Origin: Pseudomonas protegens
GTDB lineage: Bacteria > Pseudomonadota > Gammaproteobacteria > Pseudomonadales > Pseudomonadaceae
Assembly: GCF_013407925.2 (NCBI RefSeq)
Contig: NZ_CP060201.1
Location: forward strand, 2,232,001-2,296,000
DNA: 64,000 nt
Reading direction: 5' to 3'
Shown here: in pieces, positions 1-10,076 of the stretch
How positions within the stretch are numbered: position 1 is the stretch's first letter
Layout: every line of letters starts with the position of its first letter
Translations under genes and position numbers: made by a program
Notes under the pieces: generated by a model
Database searches by the model: none
Told to the model about the DNA's origin: nothing
The model's input: only the letters and a program-made list of their open reading frames with translations

Positions 1-1394
1 TCGCGAATGGCCTTGGCCTGGCTGCGCTGGACCAGCCCGTCGATGTCCAGGCGCACCTCGGCCAGGGCCTGCTGCAGGCGCTGACGCTCGATGGCGGTGG
101 ACTCGCCCCGCAGCGGGTAGTCGATGGCTTGTTGAACCTGGATGTGGGCCGGGCCGATGGCGATGCCGGGAGCGGCGGCGATGGCCTGGATCAGGCTGCC
201 GGAAGCCGGGGCGCTGAGCGGCACCTCGACTTCTTGTGGTTGTTCCCGGGGGGCGCTGGCCGCCGGCAGGGGCTCGACGGCTTCGCCGAGGCCGGCTTCG
301 ATGGCCGCCAGCAGGGCCGGCAAGGCATCGGCGGCAATGCTCGGTTCGGCGATCAGCTCCAGCACCTGGCCGCGTCGGGCTCCGAGGCTCAGCAGCTTGC
401 TCAGGCTCTTGACCGACACCGCGGAATCCTGGCCATCGACGATGCGGATGCGGATCTCGCCTTCAAAGTTTTTCGCCAGTTGCGCCAGCTCCTTGGCCGG
501 GCGCGCATGCAGGCCGTGGGCATTGGCCAGGGCGATGCGCGCGCTGGGCCAGTCCGCGGGCAACTCACCGCCGAGCACTTCCAGCACCGCGCGGCGGCTG
601 GTGGCGCGGCCCAGTTCCTGGCCTCGGCCTTCGATCAGCAGCGCACACAGGCGCTCCAGCAGGGCTTGATGGGCTTCCCCAAGGCTGGCCAGGCAGAACA
701 GGCCGCTCAGAGGCTGCCCCAGGTAGCGGATGGGTTTGTCCGGGGTGACAAAGGCCAGCCCGGGGCGCAGCACGGTCTGCTCGCTGTGCAACCACCACAG
801 GCCGTCGCCCAGGGGCAGCGCTTCAACTTGTTGCAGCACCGCGGCAAAGCCGTTGCTCACGCACTCGGCCTGACGCAACAGGCGAGCGCCGCGCCAGACC
901 AGCTCCTCGAAATCTTCCGCCGCGACCCCGAGGCCGATCATCTGCGCGTCCAGCGCCAGTTCCTGAGGCGCGCCCTGCAACAGCTTGAGCAGGGCCTCCG
1001 GGGTACTGGCGCGACGCAGGGCCTGGCCCAGGTCGGTTTCCCCCAGGGCCCGGGTCAGCAGTTGCAGCAGGCGCAGGTGCTCGTCGGATTTGGCCGCGAT
1101 GCCGATGGCCAGGTAGACGATCTGCCCGTCGCCCCAGTCCACGCCGTCGGGAAACTGCAACAGGCGCACGCCGGTGGCAAAGACTTGATCGCGGGTTTCC
1201 GGGGTGCCGTGGGGAATGGCGATGCCTTGGCCGAGAAAGGTCGAGCCCTGGGCTTCGCGGGCCTTCAGCCCCGCCAGATAACCGTCGGCCACCAGGCCGT
1301 CAGCCACCAGTTTGTCGGCCAGCAAATGCAGCGCCGCGGACTTATCCACAGCCGTTTGGCCCATGGATATCTGCTCTACAGTGAGCTCGAGCAT
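1..1394 (-). CDS. fruB: Fructose PTS multiphosphoryl transfer protein (IIA-HPr-EI), 3' part outside window
   Basis: The visible 464 residues are the N-terminal half of a fused PTS protein that passes phosphate from PEP to the fructose permease FruA. A IIA-Fru domain comes first, with the phosphorylatable His near residue 62 in AIPHGTPETRD. A linker follows, then an HPr domain with the active His near residue 296 in HGLHARPAKEL. The start of the enzyme I domain is seen from about residue 395 (APGIAIGPAHI). The ATG at 1394 has an AGGAG ribosome site about 6 bases upstream. A second in-frame Met lies 10 codons later. The gene is divergent from fruR, which points to FruB and not to another EI paralogue. 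The C-terminal EI and any fruK/fruA lie beyond position 1. Confidence 0.93.
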   Translation of the reverse strand, partial: MLELTVEQISMGQTAVDKSAALHLLADKLVADGLVADGYLAGLKAREAQGSTFLGQGIAIPHGTPETRDQVFATGVRLLQFPDGVDWGDGQIVYLAIGIAAKSDEHLRLLQLLTRALGETDLGQALRRASTPEALLKLLQGAPQELALDAQMIGLGVAAEDFEELVWRGARLLRQAECVSNGFAAVLQQVEALPLGDGLWWLHSEQTVLRPGLAFVTPDKPIRYLGQPLSGLFCLASLGEAHQALLERLCALLIEGRGQELGRATSRRAVLEVLGGELPADWPSARIALANAHGLHARPAKELAQLAKNFEGEIRIRIVDGQDSAVSVKSLSKLLSLGARRGQVLELIAEPSIAADALPALLAAIEAGLGEAVEPLPAASAPREQPQEVEVPLSAPASGSLIQAIAAAPGIAIGPAHIQVQQAIDYPLRGESTAIERQRLQQALAEVRLDIDGLVQRSQAKAIR

Positions 1395-1538
1395 GGCTTC
1401 TCCTATTTAGCGCGGCAGGGGGCGGCGCTAGGTATTGTTTTAAGTAAGCAGCGTAGGCGTGTTTAGGGCCACAAACGGGACTTGTTACCGGGCAGGGGCA
1501 GTTTTCCGCTTATGATCTAGCCTAGAAAATACGCCTGC

Positions 1539-1550
1539 TGAAACGTTTAA
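1539..1550. promoter_or_regulatory. Cra/FruR operator between fruB and fruR
   Basis: The sequence TGAAACGTTTAA reads TTAAACGTTTCA on the minus strand, which is the operator described for Cra (FruR) of P. putida ahead of fruB. It sits within the wider GCTGAAACGTTTAATC, close to the enterobacterial Cra consensus. It lies 145 bases from the fruB start and 147 from the fruR start, so it probably serves fruB and may also affect fruR. The rest of the 302-base gap (1395-1696) holds both promoters, and I see no other gene in it. Confidence 0.85.
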
Positions 1551-1696
1551 TCTAGCAAGTTTGCTAAGTTACTCGATAATCTCGGCGCCTTGAAGTCCTT
1601 CTGCTCGATGGCCGGTTCCGACGTTGGTCGCCTGCCCAGATCAGGTAGGATTGGCGAAAATGTCGGGGCAAGCACCAAAAACAAGGAAATCCCGGG

Positions 1697-2692
1697 TTGA
1701 AACTCAGTGATATCGCTCGCCTGGCCGGTGTGTCCGTCACCACCGCCAGTTACGTCATCAACGGCAAGGCCGAACAACAACGCATCAGCAACGCCACCGT
1801 GGAACGGGTGCGCGCGGTGGTGGAGGAACACGGCTTCACCCCCAATCCCCAGGCCGCCGGCTTGCGCAGCCGCCACACCCGGACCCTGGGGTTCATTCTT
1901 CCGGACCTGGAAAACCCCAGCTACGCGCGCATCGCCAAGCTGCTGGAGCAAGGCGCCCGGGCCCGAGGTTATCAGTTGCTGATCGCCAGCTCCGACGATG
2001 CGCCGGACAGCGAGCGGCAATTGCTCCAGCTGTTTCGCGCGCGGCGTTGCGACGCGCTGTTCGTCGCCAGCTGCCTGCCGCCGGAAGACGACAGCTATGA
2101 GCAATTGCAGGCCCAGGGCCTGCCGATCATCGCCATCGACCGGGTGATGCCGGCGCAGCAGTTCTGCTCGGTGATCAGCGACGACCTGCAAGCCAGCCTG
2201 CAACTGACCCAGAGCCTGCTTGAGCCCGAGCCCAAGCAGATCGCGCTGATCGGCGCGCGCCCGGAACTGAGCATCAGCCAGGAGCGCGCCGCCGGTTTCC
2301 GCCAGGCCCTGCAAGGCTTTGCCGGTGAGGTGCTGATCGAGCAGGGCGAAGCCTTCAGCCGTGAATGCGGCCGGCAGTTGATGGAAGAGTTGCTGCAGCG
2401 CCTGGGCCACCTGCCGGATGCCCTGGTGACCACCTCCTATGTGCTGCTGCAGGGGGTGTTCGACGCGTTGCATGACTTCCCGCTGAAATCCCGGCCGCTG
2501 CGCCTGGGCACCTTCGGTGATACCCAGTTGCTGGACTTTTTGCCGCTGCCGGTCAACGCCATGGCCCAGCAGCATCAACTGATCGCCGAAAAAGCCCTGC
2601 AACTGGCCCTGGCCGCCATCGAGGAAGGGCAATACCAGCCCGGCGTCCAGGCCATCCCGCGGACCTTCAAACAGCGCATCCGCCAGGCCTGA
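1697..2692 (+). CDS. fruR: Catabolite repressor/activator Cra (FruR), LacI family
   Basis: A 331-residue LacI-family regulator that should repress the fructose operon and respond to fructose 1-phosphate. The N-terminal helix-turn-helix (residues 1-20, MKLSDIARLAGVSVTTASYV) and hinge (AAGLRSRHTRT) match Cra closely. The periplasmic-binding-protein-like effector domain follows, with LPDLENPSYARIAK. The start is TTG at 1697, because the conserved MKLSDIARLAGVS begins there and AAGGAA lies just upstream. Length equals that of E. coli Cra. It is divergent from fruB across the Cra operator and is followed 3 bases later by a TatD-family gene, so the two are probably cotranscribed. Confidence 0.95.
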   Translation: MKLSDIARLAGVSVTTASYVINGKAEQQRISNATVERVRAVVEEHGFTPNPQAAGLRSRHTRTLGFILPDLENPSYARIAKLLEQGARARGYQLLIASSDDAPDSERQLLQLFRARRCDALFVASCLPPEDDSYEQLQAQGLPIIAIDRVMPAQQFCSVISDDLQASLQLTQSLLEPEPKQIALIGARPELSISQERAAGFRQALQGFAGEVLIEQGEAFSRECGRQLMEELLQRLGHLPDALVTTSYVLLQGVFDALHDFPLKSRPLRLGTFGDTQLLDFLPLPVNAMAQQHQLIAEKALQLALAAIEEGQYQPGVQAIPRTFKQRIRQA

Positions 2693-2695
2693 ACC

Positions 2696-3487
2696 GTGGA
2701 ACTGATCGACACCCACACCCACCTGGATTTTCCGGATTTCGACGACGACCGCGAGGTGCTGCTGGCCGACAGCCGCGCCCGGGGCGTCTCGCGAATGGTG
2801 GTGCTGGGGGTCTATCAGGCCAATTGGCAGCGGGTCTGGGACCTGGTGCAGAACGATGCCCGCTTGTATGCGGCCTTTGGCCTGCACCCGGTCTATCTGG
2901 ACGCTCATCAACCCGCCGACCTCCCGCAACTGGGGGACTGGCTGACACGGCTGGCGGGGCATCCCCAGCTGTGCGCGGTGGGCGAGATCGGCCTGGATTA
3001 CTTTCTTGCGCAACTGGACCGCGAGCGCCAGCAATCACTGTTCGAGGCCCAGGTGCAGCTGGCGGCGGACTTTCACTTGCCCGCCCTGCTGCACGTGCGG
3101 CGCAGTCACGCGGCGGTGATCGCCACCTTGAAGCGTTTCAAGCTCAAGCGCGGCGGCATCATCCACGCCTTTGCCGGCAGCCGCGAGGAGGCCCGGGAAT
3201 ACATCAAACTGGGGTTCAAGCTGGGCCTGGGCGGCGCCGCCACCTGGCCCCAGGCCCTGCGCTTGCGCAAGGTGATCGCCGGGTTGCCCCTGGAGTCCGT
3301 GGTGCTGGAAACCGACTCGCCGGACATGGCCCCCGCCATGTTTCCCGGCCAGCGCAACAGCCCGCAACATTTGCCCGCCATTGGCGCCGCCCTGGCGCAG
3401 ATCATCGGCATTGCTCCCGAGCAACTGGCCAGCGCCAGTACCCGCAATGCCTGCGAACTGTTCGGCTGGCCCTCAGGCGGCCTGTAG
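2696..3487 (+). CDS. TatD-family metal-dependent hydrolase (YjjV-like)
   Basis: A 263-residue TatD-family metallohydrolase, probably a cytosolic DNase or phosphoesterase. Metal ligands are visible: HTH near residue 7 (IDTHTHLDFPDFD), the Glu in GEIGLDY, the His in LLHVRRSHAAV, the His in IIHAFAGS and the Asp in LETDSPD. The start is GTG at 2696, three bases after the fruR stop, which suggests translational coupling. The family contains several paralogues (TatD, YcfH, YjjV), and the closest look is YjjV. The link with fructose regulation is by position only. Its 3' end overlaps the convergent gene below by 15 bases. Confidence 0.88.
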   Translation: MELIDTHTHLDFPDFDDDREVLLADSRARGVSRMVVLGVYQANWQRVWDLVQNDARLYAAFGLHPVYLDAHQPADLPQLGDWLTRLAGHPQLCAVGEIGLDYFLAQLDRERQQSLFEAQVQLAADFHLPALLHVRRSHAAVIATLKRFKLKRGGIIHAFAGSREEAREYIKLGFKLGLGGAATWPQALRLRKVIAGLPLESVVLETDSPDMAPAMFPGQRNSPQHLPAIGAALAQIIGIAPEQLASASTRNACELFGWPSGGL

Positions 3488-3844
3488 CAGCAAGGGCTGG
3501 CGCAATCGCCGCCGGGCAATGCCCATCACCAGCAGGTAGCTCAGCAGCATCAGCGCCGACAGGCTCAACTGCAGGGTCGGACTGACCAGTCCCAGCCACT
3601 CCAGTACCAGGGTCACCAACAGCAAAGTGGCGCACAGCACGAGCATCAGCGCCCGCAGCCCGGCCAGGCCGCCGAAGCGTTTGAGGCGCTTGATCTGCGC
3701 CGGGCAACTGAGCTTCAGGGGTTTGTGGCAATGGTTGCAGTTGAAGGGTTCCTGCAACGCCATGGCGTTGAGTTGCCAGGGCTCAAGATCGAGAAGGGTC
3801 TGGCAATGGGCACAGCGGCCGCGGATTCCAGAAATGACAGTCAT
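3473..3844 (-). CDS. Small zinc-ribbon membrane protein, function unknown
   Basis: A 123-residue protein with an N-terminal zinc-ribbon pattern (CAHC at residues 11-14 and CNHC at about 36-39) followed by two hydrophobic segments (about 62-83 and 90-110) that should cross the inner membrane. The C-terminal tail is basic. I do not recognise a named family. It is convergent with and overlaps the TatD gene, and is transcribed towards it from the 3845-4039 gap. Confidence 0.7.
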   Translation of the reverse strand: MTVISGIRGRCAHCQTLLDLEPWQLNAMALQEPFNCNHCHKPLKLSCPAQIKRLKRFGGLAGLRALMLVLCATLLLVTLVLEWLGLVSPTLQLSLSALMLLSYLLVMGIARRRLRQPLLLQAA

Positions 3845-4039
3845 CGCTACATGTCCTCAGGCCATGGGAGGGTCATGGCCGACGGGGCGAGTCGCCCGAG
3901 GCGGGGCGCTCAAAAAAACGGACGCGCAGGAAAACAGGAAATCCGCCGCAGACAAAGACTTTAATTACTACAGTTTGTATGCGAGACGGCGGAGCACCTT
4001 GGTACAAGGCCCCCCGCCGACGCTCGTTGCCTTCCGCGC

Positions 4040-6070
4040 CTAGACCCGGAAGGCGCCGATCAGTTGCTTGAGCTGCATCACTTGGGCCGAGAGCTGACGG
4101 CTGGCGTCTTCGGTCTGGTGTGCGCCTTCGGCGGTACGTTCGCCAGCGCGGTTGATCTCGACGATGTTCTGGTCGATGTCGTGGGCCACCGATGTCTGCT
4201 GCTCCACGGCGGCGGCGATCTGCTGGTTCTGGTCGACGATCATGCCCACCGCGCCGAGGATGTTTTCCAGGGCCTGCTGGACCTTTTCCGACTGGTCCAC
4301 CGTGCCGTTGGCCATGGCGTGGCTGCTGCCCATGGCCTTGACCGCCGCACTGACACCGCCGTGCAGCTTGCCGATCATCTCCTCGATTTCCTCGGTGGAC
4401 TGCTGGGTGCGCTTGGCCAGGGTCCGCACTTCATCGGCCACCACCGCAAAGCCACGCCCCTGTTCGCCGGCCCGCGCGGCCTCGATGGCCGCATTGAGCG
4501 CCAGCAGGTTGGTCTGCTCGGCAATGCTCTTGATCACCTCCAGCACCCGACTGATGGACTGGCTGTCGCTGGCCAGCTGATTGATCACCAGCACCGACTG
4601 ATCGATCTCGCTGGCCAGACGCGCGATGCTGCCCTGCTGCGACTCCACCAGCCCGCGGCCGCTGATGGTTTCATCGTTGACGCTGTGGGCGCTGCTGACC
4701 GCCGCCGCCGCGCTGCGGGCCACTTCCTGGGAGGTGGCGGACATCTGGTTCATGGCCGTGGCCACTTGTTCGATCTGGCTGCGCTGGCCGGCCACGGCCT
4801 GGTTGCTCTGGGCCGAGACGCTTTCCACCTGCCCGGCCTGGCGCTCGACCTCGCTGACGGTGTGGCCGACCCGCTCGATCAGGTCGTGGATCTTGCGCAC
4901 CGTGCCGTTGAATACACTGCCCAGTTCGCCCAGCTCATCGCGGCTGTGGGCGGTGAAGGTGACGGTCATGTCCCCCGCCGCCACCTTGTCCATCATCGCC
5001 CCCAGGCGGCGCAAGGTGGTGCGGGTCGAGGCGTAGAAACCGCCGTACAGATAGACGATCGAGAGGAACACCAGGGCCAGGGCCGCCACCAGCAGCACCA
5101 TGTGGCTGCGGTTCTGCGCCAGGCGTTTTTGCAGCTCGACATCGAGGAATTTCAGGGTGCCTTCGTTGAGTTGATAGGTCTGTGCCATCAGCCCGCTGAT
5201 CTGGTCGTAGAAGCCCTGCCAGGGCGCGTCCAGGGTATCGGCCATCACCACCTGCTCTTCGAACAGTTCACTGGCCTGCTTGAGGCTGCCCTTGCTGGCG
5301 CTGGCCAGGCTGTCCAGGGCGTCGTGGGCGGCGCGGCTGGAGCCCAGGGCGTCCTGCAGCTTGAGCCCGTACTCGGCCTGGAGTTTTTCGATCTGCACCA
5401 GCAGTTCGTCGAAGCGGGTGCTGGATGAAGAGTTGAGAAAGCCCTGGCCCAGGGAATAGGCGCCCATGGCTCGACCTTCTCCAAGGGTTTGGGTGACTTG
5501 CGGGGTGATGCTGGTGATCAGTTCGCTGAGCTGGCGGATGTCGCCCTGGCCGTCGCGGCTGAGGCCCGACTGGCTGGCGATGATCTGGCTGAACAACTGC
5601 GCGCTGCCCAGGAGCTTGCCGATCAACCCGCTCTTGTTCAGCAGCGAGCTTTCCACCTGCTGGGCCTTGAAGGCCGCCACCAACTCATCGCGCTTGGCGT
5701 TGAACATCTCGACCTGCTGGGGGTCGACGGTGACGGCCTCAAGAGCCTGCATGCGCTCCAGCACGGACTTTTCCAAGGCGACTATCTTGCCCTCCAGATC
5801 CCCTGCCTTGCCGGACTGACCAAGGCTGGCGTTGATCTGCACCAGGTTGTTGAGGGTTTCCAGATCCCGGCGCAGGCTCAGGCTGCTGCCGAGCAGGTCG
5901 AGGCTTTGCAGCTCGACCCGGGTGCCCTGGAACTCGCGGTAGGAATCGCGCACCAGATAGAAGTTGGTCACCAGCATGGGCACAAAGAACAGCACGCTGA
6001 TCAGGCTGAACTTCATGCCGAAGCTCAGGCGGTTCATCAGCGCGACAGCGGGATAGAGCAAGCTCTTCAC
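4040..6070 (-). CDS. Methyl-accepting chemotaxis protein
   Basis: A 676-residue transmembrane chemoreceptor. Transmembrane helix 1 is residues 21-40 and helix 2 is 324-346. Between them lies a large all-helical periplasmic domain of about 280 residues. A HAMP domain follows (about 347-400), then a long coiled-coil signalling domain. The conserved hairpin tip includes EQTNLLALNAAIEAARAGE and GRGFAVVADEVRTLA. The protein ends GAFRV with no NWETF-type pentapeptide, so CheR/CheB tethering at the C-terminus is not expected. The ligand cannot be inferred. It is a single gene, with about 210 bases between its start and the end of ampE. Confidence 0.93.
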   Translation of the reverse strand: MKSLLYPAVALMNRLSFGMKFSLISVLFFVPMLVTNFYLVRDSYREFQGTRVELQSLDLLGSSLSLRRDLETLNNLVQINASLGQSGKAGDLEGKIVALEKSVLERMQALEAVTVDPQQVEMFNAKRDELVAAFKAQQVESSLLNKSGLIGKLLGSAQLFSQIIASQSGLSRDGQGDIRQLSELITSITPQVTQTLGEGRAMGAYSLGQGFLNSSSSTRFDELLVQIEKLQAEYGLKLQDALGSSRAAHDALDSLASASKGSLKQASELFEEQVVMADTLDAPWQGFYDQISGLMAQTYQLNEGTLKFLDVELQKRLAQNRSHMVLLVAALALVFLSIVYLYGGFYASTRTTLRRLGAMMDKVAAGDMTVTFTAHSRDELGELGSVFNGTVRKIHDLIERVGHTVSEVERQAGQVESVSAQSNQAVAGQRSQIEQVATAMNQMSATSQEVARSAAAAVSSAHSVNDETISGRGLVESQQGSIARLASEIDQSVLVINQLASDSQSISRVLEVIKSIAEQTNLLALNAAIEAARAGEQGRGFAVVADEVRTLAKRTQQSTEEIEEMIGKLHGGVSAAVKAMGSSHAMANGTVDQSEKVQQALENILGAVGMIVDQNQQIAAAVEQQTSVAHDIDQNIVEINRAGERTAEGAHQTEDASRQLSAQVMQLKQLIGAFRV

Positions 6071-6239
6071 AAAGAAGTCTCCCTTTTCTTTTATTTTTAT
6101 TGGCAGGCAGGCGAAGGCAGCAGATAGCCACTATTCGGCGCTGCGTCTGTATAGCGCAATTTCGGGGGAGGTTTTGTAACTTAAAGTTAACCGCGCATGG
6201 GCGGTGGATCGGGGCGGTGGATCGAGCCCGTGGCCCGGG

Positions 6240-6274
6240 CTGGCGCAGTGAGCCAGACTGGCTCGCTGCGCCAG
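6240..6274. terminator. Long hairpin downstream of ampE
   Basis: A 35-base inverted repeat: outer arms CTGGCGCAG/CTGCGCCAG and inner arms GAGCCA/TGGCTC, with a three-base loop. It lies 10 bases beyond the ampE stop. There is no U-run after it, so it may be a 3' stabilising structure and not an intrinsic terminator. Just beyond it, GCGGTGGATCG is repeated twice (about 6201-6224). Confidence 0.5.
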
Positions 6275-6284
6275 GGGCACAGAT

Positions 6285-7121
6285 TCAGGCGAGAACGGTC
6301 CACAGGGCAAAACCGGCGTACCAGAGCACGGCGGCCCGCAGCAGCAGTTCCCAGATGCGGTCCAGGCTGTTGATGCCTTCGGGGCCGGTCAGGGGCGGCG
6401 GAATTTCGGCGGCCACCAGGCCGACCCGCTCCACCAGTTGGGCGGCGCTGATGTGCCAGTTGAGCAACTCGTGGAGCATCACCCGGCTCACGGCCACGAA
6501 GTTGCCCACCAGGGCAAAGCTCGCCGCCAGCAGGCGCACCGGCAACCAGTCGAAGGCATGGCGCAGTTGCGCGGCCCGCTCCACCAGGGCGGGATTCTTG
6601 CCGTGCTCGGCAGCCAGGGCCAGCAGGCGGTAGCTCAAGGCCGCCACCGGCCCCAGCAGGAAGTACCAGAAGATCACCACAAAGAAGCTCTGGAAGGCCT
6701 GCCACAGCACATAGCCTTGCACCCGCTCCAGCAGTTGCTCGCCGCTGTCGGCGCCAATGTCCAGGTCACGCTTGGCAACATGCACCGCCGCTTGCAGGTC
6801 CTCGCGCCGCCAGGCGTCGCGAAACGGCCCGAGACCACCCAGCAGGTCGCCGCGCCCCAGGGCGTAGATCACCACCAGCAGATGCAGCGGCAAGGCCAGC
6901 AGGCCGTAGGCGACCGGTTGCAGCACCAGCAACAAAAGACCGAGCAAGGCCACCGGCAGCAGCACCAGTATCAGCAACAGCCACCATGGGTGTCCGGCCA
7001 GACGCGGGCTGGACTCCAGTTGCGCCAGGTTCTTCAGCCACCAGCCGTCACGCTGCACCCGCTGACGCAAGGCCGAGAACTTCTCGACCCACACCGCCAG
7101 CAGCAACACCAGAAAACTCAT
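6285..7121 (-). CDS. ampE: AmpE, inner-membrane protein of the ampDE operon
   Basis: A 278-residue polytopic membrane protein with hydrophobic segments at the N-terminus (1-13), about residues 45-80, 145-170 and near the C-terminus. Sequence and length match AmpE, the membrane partner gene of ampD, sometimes described as a sensor in beta-lactamase regulation though its role is not well defined. The start ATG overlaps the ampD stop by 4 bases (ATGA), so the two are translated together. The AmpE assignment rests on similarity in the N-terminal part and on this coupling. Confidence 0.9.
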   Translation of the reverse strand: MSFLVLLLAVWVEKFSALRQRVQRDGWWLKNLAQLESSPRLAGHPWWLLLILVLLPVALLGLLLLVLQPVAYGLLALPLHLLVVIYALGRGDLLGGLGPFRDAWRREDLQAAVHVAKRDLDIGADSGEQLLERVQGYVLWQAFQSFFVVIFWYFLLGPVAALSYRLLALAAEHGKNPALVERAAQLRHAFDWLPVRLLAASFALVGNFVAVSRVMLHELLNWHISAAQLVERVGLVAAEIPPPLTGPEGINSLDRIWELLLRAAVLWYAGFALWTVLA

Positions 7122-7678
7122 TGTCCTTCCCCCTTTTCCAAGGCGGCACGATAGCGTGCCCAGTCGAAAGCCCGGCCCGGGTCGGTCTTGCGCCCGGGCG
7201 CAATGTCGCTATGGCCACAGATCCGTTGTGTGGTGATGGCGCTGTACGCGGCCTGCAATTGTTCGGTCAGGGCACTCAAGGAGCGGTACTGTGCCTCGGT
7301 GAACGGTAGTTCGTCGGTGCCTTCCAGCTCGATGCCGAGGGAAAAGTCGTTGCAGGTATCGCGCCCCTCGAAGCTCGACACCCCCGCGTGCCAGGCCCGG
7401 TCCAGACAGGAGACAAACTGGGTGACCATGCCGTCACGTTCGATCAGGAAATGCGCCGAAACGCGCAAATCGGCGATCCCGGCAAAATACGGGTGCTCTG
7501 TGACATCAAGACGATTCTGGAAGAATTCCTGAACCTTGCCGGTGCCGAACTGCCCCGGCGGCAGGCTGATGTTATGGATCACCAGCAGGGAGATTTCCCC
7601 CGTGGGACGCTCATTGAAATTGACTGACGGGCAGTGCCGCACGCCGTGACACCAACCCGTGGCAGGGTCCAGCCGCAT
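7118..7678 (-). CDS. ampD: 1,6-anhydro-N-acetylmuramyl-L-alanine amidase AmpD
   Basis: A 186-residue cytosolic amidase of muropeptide recycling. It cuts the stem peptide from anhydro-muropeptides and so keeps AmpR-dependent beta-lactamase induction low. The zinc ligands are visible: His in LVIHNISLPPG (about residue 34), His in ICGHSDIAPGR and Asp in KTDPGRAF. Length matches AmpD and there is no signal peptide, unlike the periplasmic homologue AmpDh2. It overlaps ampE by 4 bases. The start at 7678 is the first Met and gives the conserved N-terminus MRLDPATGW. Confidence 0.95.
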   Translation of the reverse strand: MRLDPATGWCHGVRHCPSVNFNERPTGEISLLVIHNISLPPGQFGTGKVQEFFQNRLDVTEHPYFAGIADLRVSAHFLIERDGMVTQFVSCLDRAWHAGVSSFEGRDTCNDFSLGIELEGTDELPFTEAQYRSLSALTEQLQAAYSAITTQRICGHSDIAPGRKTDPGRAFDWARYRAALEKGEGQ

Positions 7679-7741
7679 ACCGATTCCTTCAATTGAAGCC
7701 TTGAGTGGCCCAGTATGCCGCGTTACCCCCTCGGGTTGCGA

Positions 7742-9964
7742 TCACTTGCCGTGATTGAGTCGCTGCAGATTGCCGATCACCGACTCCAGGGCCCGGTCAA
7801 ACAACAGGGTGTCGTCCAGAGCCCGCACCGCGCCGCGCTGGAACTCCAGGGCCAGGCCCATGCGCGTGCGCTCCAGGACCTTCATCCCGGTGCGGTTGAC
7901 GAACACGTACTTGGCCACGGGATGGGGGACAATCGCCGCCAGTTTGCAGCGCAAGGTGGTATCCTCCTCTTCCTGGAATTCGACCCAGGCCCCCAGCCGC
8001 AATTGATCGACCAGCAGCACGCTGGGGTCATTGGCCGGCAGGACCAGGGGCGCAGCCTCCAGCGGTCCCTCCTCGGCAGAAGGCAGGACAATCTCCTGGG
8101 CCACCACAATCATTTGCGCCGGCTCGGCCAGCGACGCACTGCCGCGCAGCGGCGGCGCCAGGGCCTGGCGCTCGAAGGCCTGAAGGTGCAGGGCCTCCAG
8201 CAGGCTGAAGAATTCGCTGGTGGCAAAGGGATCGAACGCCGCACTGCTCAGACCGTCACGCAGGCCCTTGAGCAGGCCCGGCACCAGCTCCAGCAAGCGC
8301 ATCGCGGTATCCGCTCGTTGCTGGGGCTGCACACTCCAGATCAAGTCGTGCAGGGTACGCTCGGCGGTCTGCCATTCGACGGAGTCGTCGCCGTGCCTGA
8401 GGCAACTGAGCAGCAACACCTGACTCCAGGCATCGCGAACAAAATCCACCACCTTGTGCGGCAGGACCTTGCCCAGCAGCGCCTCATTGAGTGCCCGCTC
8501 GACCCGGCGCCGGGCCAGTTCCGCCTTGGCTCGCCCTTCCTCCGCGTCTCGGGTGCGCTGCTCCAGCAACTCGGCACGACGTCGTTCGTCGGCGGTAAAG
8601 GCGAGAAAATCGGCCAGCAGTTCGGAGAAGATCGCCGGATCGTCGCTGAACTCGCTCAGCAGGCGTTGCACCACTTGTTCGATACGCAGGTACAGGCTGT
8701 CGCGCTGATGGTCAGCGCAACCGCCCCAGCCCATGGCCGCCGCGGCGATTTCATTGAGCAGGCGTCGAGCCGGGTGGTTGCCGCGGCTGAAGAAGCTCTT
8801 GTCCAGCACCGCCACCTTGAGCATGGGAATCTGCAGGCGCCCGATCAGAGCCTTGAGGGAATCCGGCAGGTTGCGATCATCGAGGATGCACTCGAAGAGC
8901 ATGGCGATCAGGTTGATCACGTCCTCGTCGGCCACGTCCACCACCCGCGACTTGCCGCTCTTGACGCTGACCCGGGTGAGCAGTTGCTCCAGTTGGTTGC
9001 GCAGGTCGAAATCTTCCTGGGCGCTGGGGGGTGGCACGTATTGCTGCAGGTGCGAGAGCAGGCGCAGCAGGTCGCGGGTGGAAATCGGCTGTGTCTCGGC
9101 GCTGGCTTCCAGGGTCGGCGCGACGCTGCCACGCACCTGCAGCAGCAAGGTCTGCAAGGCGGCGAAAACCTCCTGCACGCTCTCGTCGAGCTGGCATTGG
9201 CTGGGCTTGGCGCCTTCGCCAGCCTGTGCCTGGGCTTCGACCCGGGCCCGGTCCGAGGCTCGACGCGCCGGTGCCGGCATCAGCTCCGGCAGAATGCCGG
9301 TGGCGATCAACAGTTGGTTGGCTTCGCCATAAAGCTGCTCGGCATCGCTGAGCACGTAACGCTCGAACAGCTTGAGGATGATCAACTTGACCTTGATCTC
9401 CACCCCCAGGCTGCGCCCGGCCTGCAGGAAGTACTCACACAGCAGCGCCGGTCCCAGGGGATTCTCCGCATCCAGCAGGCGCCGGCCCAGCAACACGCTC
9501 AGGCGCGCCGTCAGTTGCCCGAGGGCAAAGCCGTCGCGGTTGAGAACCTTGGCCACCATGGCCTGCACCGCGACCTTCTTTTCCAGGTCATCCCGGGAGG
9601 GATCAAAGGAAGGGTCGTATGCCACCGCGTGGGGAATGACCAGGGCCGGGTCGTATTGCACCAGGCTGGCGAAGGCTTCGAAAAACTTTTCCAGGAACGC
9701 GCGCTCGATGCTCTTGCGCTTCAGGCGCAGGTCGCGCATGGCTTCGAACAGGGTGTTCTGTTCGACATTGTTCTGGGCACGGTCGGCCATTTCGAACAGG
9801 GTGTCGTCGGCGTTATCGAACAGCTCCTGCAAACCGTGACGCAGTTGCTGGGCGGCCTTGTCACGAACCTGAAGCAGAATCACCGGCAGGCGGGCAAGCG
9901 GCGAAGCGTTCGCCTGATCTGTAGCCGCCTTGTGCAAAGGCACTACATTCCCGTCGTTGTGCAT
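7742..9964 (-). CDS. DUF1631 family protein
   Basis: A 740-residue protein of the DUF1631 family (sometimes misnamed thymidine phosphorylase), matching the gene that lies between ampD and nadC in P. aeruginosa. It is mostly alpha-helical and charged, with no signal peptide or membrane segment. A helical stretch around residues 480-520 ([20 protein letters not shown]) looks coiled-coil. The last 120 residues are richer in beta strands ([29 protein letters not shown]) and may form a PilZ-like small barrel; that is an inference, and no RxxxR/DxSxxG motif is evident. Function unknown. It is transcribed from the structured gap before nadC. Confidence 0.85.
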   Translation of the reverse strand: MHNDGNVVPLHKAATDQANASPLARLPVILLQVRDKAAQQLRHGLQELFDNADDTLFEMADRAQNNVEQNTLFEAMRDLRLKRKSIERAFLEKFFEAFASLVQYDPALVIPHAVAYDPSFDPSRDDLEKKVAVQAMVAKVLNRDGFALGQLTARLSVLLGRRLLDAENPLGPALLCEYFLQAGRSLGVEIKVKLIILKLFERYVLSDAEQLYGEANQLLIATGILPELMPAPARRASDRARVEAQAQAGEGAKPSQCQLDESVQEVFAALQTLLLQVRGSVAPTLEASAETQPISTRDLLRLLSHLQQYVPPPSAQEDFDLRNQLEQLLTRVSVKSGKSRVVDVADEDVINLIAMLFECILDDRNLPDSLKALIGRLQIPMLKVAVLDKSFFSRGNHPARRLLNEIAAAAMGWGGCADHQRDSLYLRIEQVVQRLLSEFSDDPAIFSELLADFLAFTADERRRAELLEQRTRDAEEGRAKAELARRRVERALNEALLGKVLPHKVVDFVRDAWSQVLLLSCLRHGDDSVEWQTAERTLHDLIWSVQPQQRADTAMRLLELVPGLLKGLRDGLSSAAFDPFATSEFFSLLEALHLQAFERQALAPPLRGSASLAEPAQMIVVAQEIVLPSAEEGPLEAAPLVLPANDPSVLLVDQLRLGAWVEFQEEEDTTLRCKLAAIVPHPVAKYVFVNRTGMKVLERTRMGLALEFQRGAVRALDDTLLFDRALESVIGNLQRLNHGK

Positions 9965-10076
9965 CCAAGCCTCCTGGAAAGGTGTTTCTTCGGTTCGAGA
10001 TCAAGATTCAGTCAAGCCGACGGCGCTCACAGTCGGTTCTCAGCGGAGGCAGGTGCACTCCACAGCACTTCGTTTA

